This document shows, piece after piece, positions 27,362 to 35,395 of a stretch of DNA of 64,000 nt. Each line of letters begins with the position of its first letter. Position 1 is the stretch's first letter. Below the pieces are notes generated by a model, which was not told the DNA's origin, did not search any database, and saw nothing but the letters and a program-made list of their open reading frames with translations. This stretch comes from JASGCK01 sp031430035 (lineage in GTDB: Bacteria; Pseudomonadota; Gammaproteobacteria; Burkholderiales; Burkholderiaceae_C): assembly GCA_031430035.1 (NCBI GenBank), contig JANPAS010000083.1, forward strand, positions 1 through 64,000, written 5' to 3'. The position numbers were made by a program, and so were the translations under genes.

Positions 27362-28360
27362 TCAGGTGCTTTCGCGCAGGACAAGTTCAAACCCTAAATC
27401 TTGAATTTTTGCAGGCGGCTTGCCTGTAAGCCTTGATGGATTTAGTCTAGCGAGCAACATGTCCGCTGCGCCTTTCCCCATATGGCTTGTGGGCACGCGC
27501 ACTGTAGAGAGCGCTGGCTGCATGCTTGCGGCGATATCAAGGTCTGCAAAACCAAAAATGGCTAGATCTGCAGGAACTTGGATTCCTTTGCGTTGACACT
27601 CCATGATCGCGCCTGCTGCAAGCGCATCGTTGCCAAAAAAGATCACGTCGGGCAGCGCCATTTTTGATAAATCGGCGATGACGCTAGCACCTCCAGCGAA
27701 CGACGAGCCCGTGGCGACAGCTATCTGGGAAGCCTGATGAAATATGGCCTTCAGGCCATTAAATCTGGCGGATGAGCGCTCATCTAAACCGCCTGCAAAG
27801 CATACTTTTTTGTAGCCTTTGCTGCGCAAATATTCACCCACGGCCCTGCCTGCGGCGTAGTTAGAAAACCCAGCCACCATATCAATGGGCTTGGCGGGCA
27901 AATCCCAAGTTTCTACGACAGGAATTTTGGCTAGCTTGAGGCGGCGAGTTGTCAGCGCAGAATGAGCGCCGCCAGTCAGAACCATGCCGTCGACTTTGCG
28001 GCTTAAAAATGTGGCAACGAGTTTGTCTTCTTCTAGAGGATCGTAGTTACTTTGACCAAGCAGCAATTGATAGCCGCTGGCGGCTAACGCATCGCTAAGG
28101 GCACGCACGGTTTGTGAAAAGATGGAGTTGTCAATCGTGGGCACGATGCAGCCCACGATACGGCTTTTGTTGGAGGCCAAGCTGCCCGCCATCAGGTTAG
28201 GGACATAGCCTGTTTTTTTGATCGCCGCCAGCACCTTATCTCGCGTGGCTTCGGCTACTTTGCTGGGTTGATTTACCACCCGTGACACCGTCATCATGTT
28301 TACGCCAGCTAGTAGCGCGACGTCTTTTAATCGAATGGAGGGTTTGGTAGCGGAACGCAT
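27362..28360 (-). CDS. LacI-family regulator of the PhyH operon
   Basis: A 332-residue LacI/GalR regulator. The helix-turn-helix is IRLKDVALLAGVNMMTVSRV near residues 9-28, then the hinge NLMAGSLASNKSRIVG and a ligand-binding domain. It resembles the LacI at 15746 in layout and phrasing, so the two are probably paralogues. It is divergent from the PhyH operon, with a perfect palindromic operator between them. It converges on the P450 gene, 9 bp apart. The effector is probably a sugar or sugar acid, as for most of this family. Confidence 0.92.
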   Translation of the reverse strand: MRSATKPSIRLKDVALLAGVNMMTVSRVVNQPSKVAEATRDKVLAAIKKTGYVPNLMAGSLASNKSRIVGCIVPTIDNSIFSQTVRALSDALAASGYQLLLGQSNYDPLEEDKLVATFLSRKVDGMVLTGGAHSALTTRRLKLAKIPVVETWDLPAKPIDMVAGFSNYAAGRAVGEYLRSKGYKKVCFAGGLDERSSARFNGLKAIFHQASQIAVATGSSFAGGASVIADLSKMALPDVIFFGNDALAAGAIMECQRKGIQVPADLAIFGFADLDIAASMQPALSTVRVPTSHMGKGAADMLLARLNPSRLTGKPPAKIQDLGFELVLREST

Positions 28361-28382
28361 GGTTTGATTTTATGCTATGATT

Positions 28383-28400
28383 AATGTTAGCGCTAACATT
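28383..28400. promoter_or_regulatory. LacI-type operator before PhyH operon
   Basis: Perfect 18-bp palindrome AATGTTAGCGCTAACATT located 22 bp upstream of the divergent LacI start and 32 bp upstream of the PhyH start. It differs from the kdgD operator only at two symmetric positions, so the two LacI proteins recognise near-identical sites. Confidence 0.85.
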
Positions 28401-28432
28401 TTAAATATCAATTGCATCTTAGAAGGATTCTT

Positions 28433-29317
28433 ATGCTGACCCAACAACAAATTGAGCAATACCGCGAAGACGGCGCAGTCGTCGTTCCTGGCGTGCTGGA
28501 TGCCGCCACTTGCAAGCTCATGAAGGACGTTTTGGCGGAGCTGGTAGAAGGCTCGCGCAAAGTCATGGCGCACGACAATGTGTATGACTTGGAGCCTGGT
28601 CATACGGCAGCTAACCCACTTGTGCGCCGCATTAAAAAACCACATACCGTCCATCCTGTTTTTTATGACTTTGCAAGATCAAAAGCACTCACGGATTGCC
28701 TGCGTGATTTGATTGGTGACAGTGGCCGCCTCTATGGCTCCAAGCTCAATCTCAAAGTGCCAGGTGTTGGCTCGCCCGTGGAGTGGCATCAGGATTGGGC
28801 GTTTTATCCACACACCAATGACGACGTGCTGGCGGTGGGTGTGATGCTGGACGACACCACGGTGGAGAACGGCGCGATGTATGTGATTCCAGGAACGCAT
28901 AAAGATCCGACGTATGACCATCACGGAGCGGACGGATATTTCACTGGCGCGATGGATCCCGAAACTTGTGGAGTCGATTTTTCTAAGGCTGTGGCTTGCG
29001 AAGGCCCTGCGGGTTCGTGCTCGTTTCACCATGTACGCACCATCCACGGTTCGGCGCAAAACACGTCGAATCGTCCGCGTGGTTTGCTGCTGTACGAAAT
29101 CGCTGCTGGCGATGCCTTTCCCATCATGGGTTTGCAAAACGGCTATGGTAGCTACGACGAGTACAAGAGTCGTTTGCTATATGGTCATGAATCCATTACG
29201 CCGCGCTTTAGAGAAGCTCCTGTTAGGCTGCCTTTGCCGCCTGCAAAAAATGGAGGCTCGATTTATGAAAATCAAACGGCAGGTAAGCGATACTTTGGGT
29301 TTGTTCAGCCAACCTAA
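28433..29317 (+). CDS. Phytanoyl-CoA dioxygenase (PhyH) family oxygenase
   Basis: A 294-residue Fe(II)/2-oxoglutarate-dependent oxygenase. The start at 28433 has AGAAGGA upstream; an earlier ATG at 28412 lacks one. Iron ligands are in WHQDWAF (HxD) and a distal His in HHVRTIHGSAQN, with the following RPRGLLLYE Arg for 2-oxoglutarate. Family members hydroxylate acyl-CoAs, ectoine, phosphonates or other small molecules. It is first in an operon with a formaldehyde-linked class III alcohol dehydrogenase, so an oxidative demethylation that frees formaldehyde is plausible (inference). Confidence 0.85.
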   Translation: MLTQQQIEQYREDGAVVVPGVLDAATCKLMKDVLAELVEGSRKVMAHDNVYDLEPGHTAANPLVRRIKKPHTVHPVFYDFARSKALTDCLRDLIGDSGRLYGSKLNLKVPGVGSPVEWHQDWAFYPHTNDDVLAVGVMLDDTTVENGAMYVIPGTHKDPTYDHHGADGYFTGAMDPETCGVDFSKAVACEGPAGSCSFHHVRTIHGSAQNTSNRPRGLLLYEIAAGDAFPIMGLQNGYGSYDEYKSRLLYGHESITPRFREAPVRLPLPPAKNGGSIYENQTAGKRYFGFVQPT

Positions 29318-29332
29318 TCACGAAAGTAGTCT

Positions 29333-30442
29333 ATGAAATCACGCGCAGCAGTCGCATTCGCCGCAGGACAGCCTTTGCAAATTGTTGAGATTGACGTAGC
29401 GCCGCCAAAGGCAGGCGAAGTGCTAGTAAAAATCACACACACTGGTGTGTGCCACACGGATGCATACACGTTATCGGGCGAAGACTCCGAGGGCATCTTC
29501 CCTGCGGTGCTGGGGCACGAAGGCGCGGGCGTTGTAGTCGAAGTAGGTGCTGGGGTGACATCGCTCAAAGCGGGCGATCACGTGATTCCGCTCTACACAG
29601 CCGAGTGCCGCGAATGCAAATTTTGCTTATCGGGCAAAACCAATTTGTGCCAAAAGGTTAGGGCCACGCAAGGCAAGGGTTTGATGCCCGATGGCACATC
29701 GCGCTTTAGCTACCAAGGTAAGCCGATTTATCACTACATGGGTTGCTCGACCTTTAGCGAATACACGGTTGTGAATGAAATCTCGCTTGCCAAAATCAAC
29801 CCTGCTGCCGATCACGAAAAAGTGTGTTTGCTGGGCTGCGGCGTGACGACGGGACTTGGCGCTGTCAAAAATACGGCAAAAGTGAAAGAGGGCGACACGG
29901 TTGCAGTGTTCGGCATTGGCGGCATTGGACTTGCCGTGATTCAAGGTGCGAAACAAGCCAAGGCAGGGCGCATCATTGCCATTGATACGAACCCGAGCAA
30001 GTTCGATTTGGCACGTGTGATGGGTGCAACGGATTGCATCAACCCCAAAGACTTTGACAAGCCGATTCAAGACGTGATTGTGGAAATGACGGACGGCGGC
30101 GTAGAGTTTAGTTTTGAGTGCATCGGCAATGTAAATGTCATGCGCTCGGCGCTGGAATGCTGCCACAAAGGATGGGGCGAGAGCATCATTATTGGTGTGG
30201 CGGGCGCAGGGCAAGAGATTAGTACGCGCCCTTTTCAGCTTGTTACAGGACGTGTCTGGCGTGGCTCGGCGTTTGGCGGTGTCAAAGGGCGCACGCAGTT
30301 GCCAGGCATGGTGGAAGAAGCAATGCGCGGAGAAATTGATCTTGATCCGTTTGTCACGCACACCATGGGACTCGAAAAAATTAACGAAGCGTTTGATTTG
30401 ATGCATGAAGGAAAATCGATTCGTACCGTGATTCACTTTTAA
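29333..30442 (+). CDS. frmA: S-(hydroxymethyl)glutathione dehydrogenase / class III alcohol dehydrogenase
   Basis: A 369-residue zinc alcohol dehydrogenase of normal class III length. Catalytic Zn ligands lie in HTGVCHTDAY and GHEGAG plus the later LGCGV. Structural Zn cysteines lie in ECRECKFCLSGKTNLC, and the NAD motif is GIGGIGLAVI. It oxidises S-(hydroxymethyl)glutathione, formed from formaldehyde and glutathione, to S-formylglutathione. The S-formylglutathione hydrolase gene is not in the window. It starts 15 bp after the PhyH gene and is likely co-transcribed under the LacI operator. Confidence 0.95.
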   Translation: MKSRAAVAFAAGQPLQIVEIDVAPPKAGEVLVKITHTGVCHTDAYTLSGEDSEGIFPAVLGHEGAGVVVEVGAGVTSLKAGDHVIPLYTAECRECKFCLSGKTNLCQKVRATQGKGLMPDGTSRFSYQGKPIYHYMGCSTFSEYTVVNEISLAKINPAADHEKVCLLGCGVTTGLGAVKNTAKVKEGDTVAVFGIGGIGLAVIQGAKQAKAGRIIAIDTNPSKFDLARVMGATDCINPKDFDKPIQDVIVEMTDGGVEFSFECIGNVNVMRSALECCHKGWGESIIIGVAGAGQEISTRPFQLVTGRVWRGSAFGGVKGRTQLPGMVEEAMRGEIDLDPFVTHTMGLEKINEAFDLMHEGKSIRTVIHF

Positions 30443-30460
30443 AAATTAATGCATACGACC

Positions 30461-30880
30461 ATGAGTGCTATCCAACCTTTCCATCTCGCATTCCCCGTTC
30501 ACGATCTAGCTGCAGCGCGCCAGTTTTACGGCACAGTCATGGGCTGCGAAGAGGGGCGCAGCTCACCCCATTGGATTGACTTCAATTTCTTTGGACATCA
30601 AATCGTGACCCATTTGTCGCCTACCGTGCGCGATCGCCGCACGAGCGACGTCGATGGTCACAACGTACCTGTGCCGCACTTTGGCGTGGTGCTGACGATG
30701 GTGCAGTTTGATGCGCTTGTTGCGCGGCTGCGGACTCATAACGTCAAGTTTGAACTAGAGCCAGTGATTCGCTTCAAAGGCCTGGTTGGTGAACAAGCCA
30801 CGATGTTCTTTTTAGATCCATCAGGTAATGCGCTTGAGTTCAAAGCATTTGAGGATATGGGGCAGTTATTTGCTCAATGA
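30461..30880 (+). CDS. VOC-family (glyoxalase-fold) protein
   Basis: A 139-residue protein from ATG 30461 (ATG 30449 would add 4 residues). Two beta-alpha-beta-beta-beta halves are visible, starting FHLAFPVHDLAAARQFYG and closing TMFFLDPSGNALEFKAF. His and Glu at the matching positions could bind a divalent metal. VOC proteins include glyoxalases, ring-cleaving dioxygenases and isomerases; the precise reaction is unknown. It is third in the PhyH-frmA operon, 18 bp after frmA, and its end overlaps the convergent dehydratase gene by 7 bp. Confidence 0.82.
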   Translation: MSAIQPFHLAFPVHDLAAARQFYGTVMGCEEGRSSPHWIDFNFFGHQIVTHLSPTVRDRRTSDVDGHNVPVPHFGVVLTMVQFDALVARLRTHNVKFELEPVIRFKGLVGEQATMFFLDPSGNALEFKAFEDMGQLFAQ

Positions 30881-32625
30881 ATGTCAGGCTCAGGCACAGG
30901 TGCACCAAAGCTCGTTTCTAAGAAATCAAAATCGCAGCCTGTATTGGCCTGCATGACGTGCTGTTTAAACATGAATCCGTAGCCGCGTTCCCAGCGTGGT
31001 TTGCAACTAGCGGAAGCCTTATCCCATATGGATTTGCGGGCAGCGATTTCTGCATCGCTCACGTTTAAATTGATTGTTCTGGCAGGTACATCCACGGTAA
31101 TGGTGTCGCCCGTTTTGACTAGCGACAGCGGTCCACCAATCGCCGCTTCTGGGCTCACGTGCAAGATGCAGGCGCCGTAGCTGGTGCCGCTCATCCGTGC
31201 GTCCGATATGCGGATCATGTCTTTCACACCTTTTTGTACTAATTTCAGTGGAATGGGCAACATGCCAGACTCGGGCATGCCAGCACCCTGCGGGCCGTAG
31301 TTTCTGAGCACAAGAATGTCATCTTCAGTCACGTCGAGGTCTAAGTTGTCGCTGTCTTTTTTGAGCACTTCGTAGGTGTCGTATACGAGTGCACGGCCTG
31401 TGTGCTTGAAGAATTTGGGTGCACAAGCCGACGGCTTAATCACACAGCCTGTTGGTGCTAGATTGCCGCGCAGCACAGCCAATGCGCCTTCCGCGTAGAT
31501 GGGGTTGTCAAGCGGGCGAATCACATCGTCGTTGTGCACCATCGCACCTTTGAGTGTCTCGCCAAGCGACGTGCCGCTAACTGTCATGGTATCTAAATGC
31601 AAATGCGCAGTGAGGCGTGTCATCATTCCTGCCAGTCCACCGGCGTAATAAAAATCTTCCATTAAATATTTGTCGCCGCTAGGTCTGATGTTGGCAATGA
31701 CGGGAATTTTTCGGCTGGCTGTATCGAAATCCTCTAGCCCAATAGCGCAATGCTCTCCAGCGCGGCGCGACATCGCAATCAAGTGGATGATGGCATTAGT
31801 CGAGCAGCCCATTGCCATCGCGACGGTGATGCCATTTTCAAAATGTTGGCGCGTGAGCATTTTTGCTGGCGTGAGGTCTTCCCACACCATATCGACAATA
31901 CGCCTGCCGCAATCGGCTGACATGCGGATGTGCCCCGCGTCTACAGCAGGAATGCTCGACGCATTCGGCAGCGTAAAGCCGCAGGCTTCTGCAATGCCCG
32001 TCATCGTGCTGGCCGTACCCATCGTCATGCAGTGGCCGTGGCTACGCGCAATGCCGCCTTCTACTTCCGTCCATTGCTCGTTGGTTAATTTTCCGGCGCG
32101 GCGCTCGTCCCACAGCTTCCATGTGTCCGAGCCTGAGCCCAGTGGCGTACCGCGCCAATTGCCGCGCAGCATGGGGCCCGCAGGCAAATAAATGAAAGGT
32201 ACACCAGCAGACATCGCGCCCATGATGAGTCCTGGGGTTGTCTTGTCGCAACCACCCATGAGCACGACACCATCAATCGGGTGCGAGCGGATTTGCTCCT
32301 CGGTTTCCATTGCGAGTAAGTTGCGATAGAGCATGGTGGTTGGCTTCATGGTGGGCTCGTCGAGCGACAGCGCAGGGAACTCCAGCGGGAAGCCACCTGC
32401 CTGCAACACGCCACGTTTGACGTCTTCCACACGCTGCTTAAAGTGACCGTGGCAAGAGTTCATGTCCGACCACGTATTCAAAATAGCGATGACGGGTTTG
32501 CCCACCCAGTCCGCAGGGCCATAGCCCAGTTGCATCACGCGAGAGCGATGGCCAAAACCGCGAAGATTATCAGGCGCAAACCATCGGGCGGAGCGGAGTT
32601 CAGCGTAAGTTTTTTTTGTCGTCAT
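30874..32625 (-). CDS. IlvD/Edd-family sugar-acid dehydratase
   Basis: A 583-residue Fe-S dehydratase. Cluster cysteines are in MGGCDKTTPG and HGHCMTMGTAST, and AMGCSTN follows. The length and motifs such as SDMNSCHGHF and GGLAGMM fit the sugar-acid branch (L-arabonate or D-xylonate dehydratase type) better than branched-chain amino acid IlvD. It probably dehydrates an aldonate to a 2-keto-3-deoxy acid. It is the last gene of the leftward udh-TRAP operon, so its substrate is probably imported by that TRAP system or derived from uronates (inference). Confidence 0.87.
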   Translation of the reverse strand: MTTKKTYAELRSARWFAPDNLRGFGHRSRVMQLGYGPADWVGKPVIAILNTWSDMNSCHGHFKQRVEDVKRGVLQAGGFPLEFPALSLDEPTMKPTTMLYRNLLAMETEEQIRSHPIDGVVLMGGCDKTTPGLIMGAMSAGVPFIYLPAGPMLRGNWRGTPLGSGSDTWKLWDERRAGKLTNEQWTEVEGGIARSHGHCMTMGTASTMTGIAEACGFTLPNASSIPAVDAGHIRMSADCGRRIVDMVWEDLTPAKMLTRQHFENGITVAMAMGCSTNAIIHLIAMSRRAGEHCAIGLEDFDTASRKIPVIANIRPSGDKYLMEDFYYAGGLAGMMTRLTAHLHLDTMTVSGTSLGETLKGAMVHNDDVIRPLDNPIYAEGALAVLRGNLAPTGCVIKPSACAPKFFKHTGRALVYDTYEVLKKDSDNLDLDVTEDDILVLRNYGPQGAGMPESGMLPIPLKLVQKGVKDMIRISDARMSGTSYGACILHVSPEAAIGGPLSLVKTGDTITVDVPARTINLNVSDAEIAARKSIWDKASASCKPRWERGYGFMFKQHVMQANTGCDFDFLETSFGAPVPEPDIH

Positions 32626-32640
32626 AGCATGCCGTAAAAA

Positions 32641-33606
32641 TCAATCAATTGAAATATTTTTCTCTTGAATGATTTTGGCATAACGCTTCAGATCCGAATC
32701 GATCAATGTCTTAAATTGAGCAGGCGTAGAACCCACGGGGTTGGCGCCTTGCTTGCCTAGAGCTTCCCGCACATCGGCGCTGAGACTGGCTTCGCGTACA
32801 TCGGTCGCAATTTTGTCAATAATTGCTTGCGGCGTCCCACTCGGCGCTAGCACACCGATCCACGAGCCGGACTCATAGCCTGCAAGGCCTGATTCCGAAA
32901 TGGTTGGAATATCGGGCAGCGCATTTGAACGTGTTTTTGTTGTAACGCCCAGAGCATTCAGCTTGCCTGCTTTAACGTGTCCAACTGACTCCAGCACCGA
33001 GGCAAACAAGATATTGACGTGTCCCGCCATCATGTCATTCATCGCAGGCCCGCCGCCTTTGTAAGGCACATGCGTCATCTTGATGGCTGCCATCGCAGAA
33101 AAGACTTCCGCTGACAAATGCGGCGAACCACCATTGCCTGACGAGGCGTAAGTCACTTTTTCTGGATTGGCTTTTGCAAAAGCTATCAAATCCTTAATGG
33201 ATTTAGGTGCGAAGCTTGGACTAGACATCAAAAAGAATGGTAGCTCAGCTACTAAAGACACTGGTGCGAAAGCGGTCTCCGGGTTGTAAGGCAATTTTTT
33301 GTAAAGCGCAGGGTTAATCGATTGTGTGCCCACGTTACCAAATAAAAGCGTATAGCCATCTGCTTTCGCCTGCGCTACGATGTTTACGCCAATCACACCG
33401 CCAGATCCGCCTTTGTTATCAACAACAACGGTTTGTCCCCATTTTTGAGTCAGCTTATTAGCGATTAAACGCGCGCCAATGTCCGTTCCGCCGCCTGGTG
33501 CAAAAGGCACGACGAGGGTGACTGGTCTTGTCGGGTAGGTTTGGCTGTAGGCCATACTGGATATGGCTTGCAGAGCGAGGAGTGCAAAGGGAATTAGTGT
33601 TTTCAT
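32641..33606 (-). CDS. Bug/TctC-family binding protein coupled to TRAP genes
   Basis: A 321-residue TTT receptor with a signal peptide ending SSMAYSQ. Family blocks: YPTRPVTLVVPFAPGGGTD, VVDNKGGSGGVIG, HVPYKGGGPAMNDMMAGHVN. Its ATG overlaps the stop of the TRAP large permease (ATGA, 4 bp), so it is translationally coupled to a different transporter class. TTT permeases are absent. It may serve as a second receptor or sensor for the same ligand, but cross-use of TRAP permeases by Bug proteins is not established. Confidence 0.9.
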   Translation of the reverse strand: MKTLIPFALLALQAISSMAYSQTYPTRPVTLVVPFAPGGGTDIGARLIANKLTQKWGQTVVVDNKGGSGGVIGVNIVAQAKADGYTLLFGNVGTQSINPALYKKLPYNPETAFAPVSLVAELPFFLMSSPSFAPKSIKDLIAFAKANPEKVTYASSGNGGSPHLSAEVFSAMAAIKMTHVPYKGGGPAMNDMMAGHVNILFASVLESVGHVKAGKLNALGVTTKTRSNALPDIPTISESGLAGYESGSWIGVLAPSGTPQAIIDKIATDVREASLSADVREALGKQGANPVGSTPAQFKTLIDSDLKRYAKIIQEKNISID

Positions 33607-34895
33607 TTCGCAAGTACCAAGTTAGGAAGCCATAGCGAAAACGCAGGTACGTAGGTCACCATAAACAGTGCGGCAATTAGAGCGCCATAAAACGGCCAGA
33701 TCGTTTTCATGACGTGCCCAACCGATACGCCGCCTATGGCACATCCTACAAACTGAGTCGTCCCTACAGGTGGTGTATTGAGCCCGAGGGCGCAGTTAAT
33801 CAACATCACCATGCCGAATTGCACCGAGCTCATGCCGTAGGCTTGGCAGATAGGCAAAAAGATGGGCGTACACAACAAAATAGTGGCGGCCATGTCTAAG
33901 AATGTGCCTAGTACAAACAAGATGACGTTGACCAATAAAAATATCAACCACGGCTCGGAGGTCAGGCTTGATAAAGCTTTGCCAGTCAGTTCAGCTACGC
34001 CGTATAGGCTAATTAAATACCCAAACATGCTGGAGATGCCAATGAGCAAAAGCACAATGCCCGTGGTTTTGACGGCCTTACTAGCGGCCATCATGAATTT
34101 GGCTTTGGTGAGACTTTTGTATAAAAACAGCGTAAGCCCTAGTGCATAAAGCACAGCAATCGCAGCCGATTCCGTAGCCGTAAACACGCCACTCAAAATA
34201 CCCACCAAGATGATGACGACGATAAATAACCCTGGCAGCGCGGCTGCAAAAGTGCGCGCCACGATGCTCCAGCCTGGGAATGTGCCCGCAGGGTAACCAC
34301 GCTTCACAGCCACCAAATAGGCAGCTAGCAAATTGCAAAGCGTCAGAATGATGACGGGGAGAATCCCTGCCAAAATCAGCGCCGCCATGGACACCTTGCC
34401 GCCTGTGGCCAGCGTATAGATGATCATGTTGTGGGACGTTGGCATCAGCGCACCGACCAGCGCGGCGTGCGTAGTGACGTTGACTGCATAGTCCGCGTGA
34501 TACCCCTCTTTTTTCATCATGGGAATCATCACCGCGCCCATGGCCGACACGTCTGCCACAGGACTACCACTGACACCGCCAAACAGCGTGCAGGCGACCA
34601 CGTTACTCATCCCCAAGCCGCCACGTACGTGGCCTACCAGCGATTTTGCGAAATCGACAATGCGGTCTGCAATACCGCCGTGCAGCATGAGTTCGCCCGC
34701 AAAAATGAAGAAGGGAATGGCAAGGAACGAGAAGACGTTCATGCCCGAGGTCATTTGCTGAAAACCAACCGCGAGCGGCAAGCCTTCGTAGAGTAGCGTC
34801 GCGAGCGACGATAGGCCAATCGCAAACGCGACGGGAACGCCAAGTAACAAGAAACCAAAAAAGCTGATGCACAGGATGAGGAGTGGAATGGTCAT
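33603..34895 (-). CDS. dctM: TRAP transporter large permease DctM
   Basis: A 430-residue integral membrane protein with about 12 hydrophobic segments spread along its length, the normal DctM size. Family phrases are LLGVPVAFAIGLSSL, FLAIPFFIFAGELM, GGVSGSPVADVSAMGAVMIPMM and the C-terminal GLNTPPVG. It forms the ion-coupled channel of a TRAP system in the inner membrane. It starts 2 bp after dctQ ends in the leftward operon. Confidence 0.95.
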   Translation of the reverse strand: MTIPLLILCISFFGFLLLGVPVAFAIGLSSLATLLYEGLPLAVGFQQMTSGMNVFSFLAIPFFIFAGELMLHGGIADRIVDFAKSLVGHVRGGLGMSNVVACTLFGGVSGSPVADVSAMGAVMIPMMKKEGYHADYAVNVTTHAALVGALMPTSHNMIIYTLATGGKVSMAALILAGILPVIILTLCNLLAAYLVAVKRGYPAGTFPGWSIVARTFAAALPGLFIVVIILVGILSGVFTATESAAIAVLYALGLTLFLYKSLTKAKFMMAASKAVKTTGIVLLLIGISSMFGYLISLYGVAELTGKALSSLTSEPWLIFLLVNVILFVLGTFLDMAATILLCTPIFLPICQAYGMSSVQFGMVMLINCALGLNTPPVGTTQFVGCAIGGVSVGHVMKTIWPFYGALIAALFMVTYVPAFSLWLPNLVLAK

Positions 34896-34897
34896 GA

Positions 34898-35386
34898 TTA
34901 ATTGCTTTCAATTTCGCGACCAGAGGCCATGTTCAAGATATGTTCCAAGCTGAACATCACGATGAGCACGCCTGCTATGCAAGCGGGTACATATCGCCAG
35001 CCCTCCGAGATGGGAAGTGTTGGCAGCGCATAAGCCCATACTGATTTCGCGAGTTCCAAGCACTGCCAAAACATGACGATGCCAAATACCAGCACCAGCG
35101 CGTGAATCAGATACTCCATCTTGATGCGCACCTTATCGGGAGCCAATACCAGCAAGCTCTCCAGCCCGATATGCCCTGCGTCCCGCACCCCGACTGCCAC
35201 GCCGAACATGGTGACATAGAGCACCAACACCAACGAGAGCGTTTCCGCCCACGTGGGTGTGTTGTTGAGCACATAGCGGCCAAAGACTTGCCACGTGACG
35301 CAGGCAATCAGCAAGATCAGACCTGCTATGCCAAGACGCATACACCAGTTTGAGAGAAAAGCGCAAAGCTTGGAGTACGCCAGCAT
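34898..35386 (-). CDS. dctQ: TRAP transporter small permease DctQ
   Basis: A 162-residue membrane protein with four hydrophobic segments (near 17-37, 50-70, 92-112, 132-150). Typical DctQ features are VFGRYVLNNTPTWAETLS and GVRDAGHIGLE. It bridges the DctP receptor and the DctM permease. It sits in the expected place between dctP (9 bp upstream) and dctM. Confidence 0.93.
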   Translation of the reverse strand: MLAYSKLCAFLSNWCMRLGIAGLILLIACVTWQVFGRYVLNNTPTWAETLSLVLVLYVTMFGVAVGVRDAGHIGLESLLVLAPDKVRIKMEYLIHALVLVFGIVMFWQCLELAKSVWAYALPTLPISEGWRYVPACIAGVLIVMFSLEHILNMASGREIESN

Positions 35387-35395
35387 GTCAGTCCC

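Noticed and set aside
29627..30436. Open frame of 269 codons antisense to the class III alcohol dehydrogenase
   Set aside because: No recognisable motif, rich in His/Arg/Asn as expected for a shadow of a coding strand.
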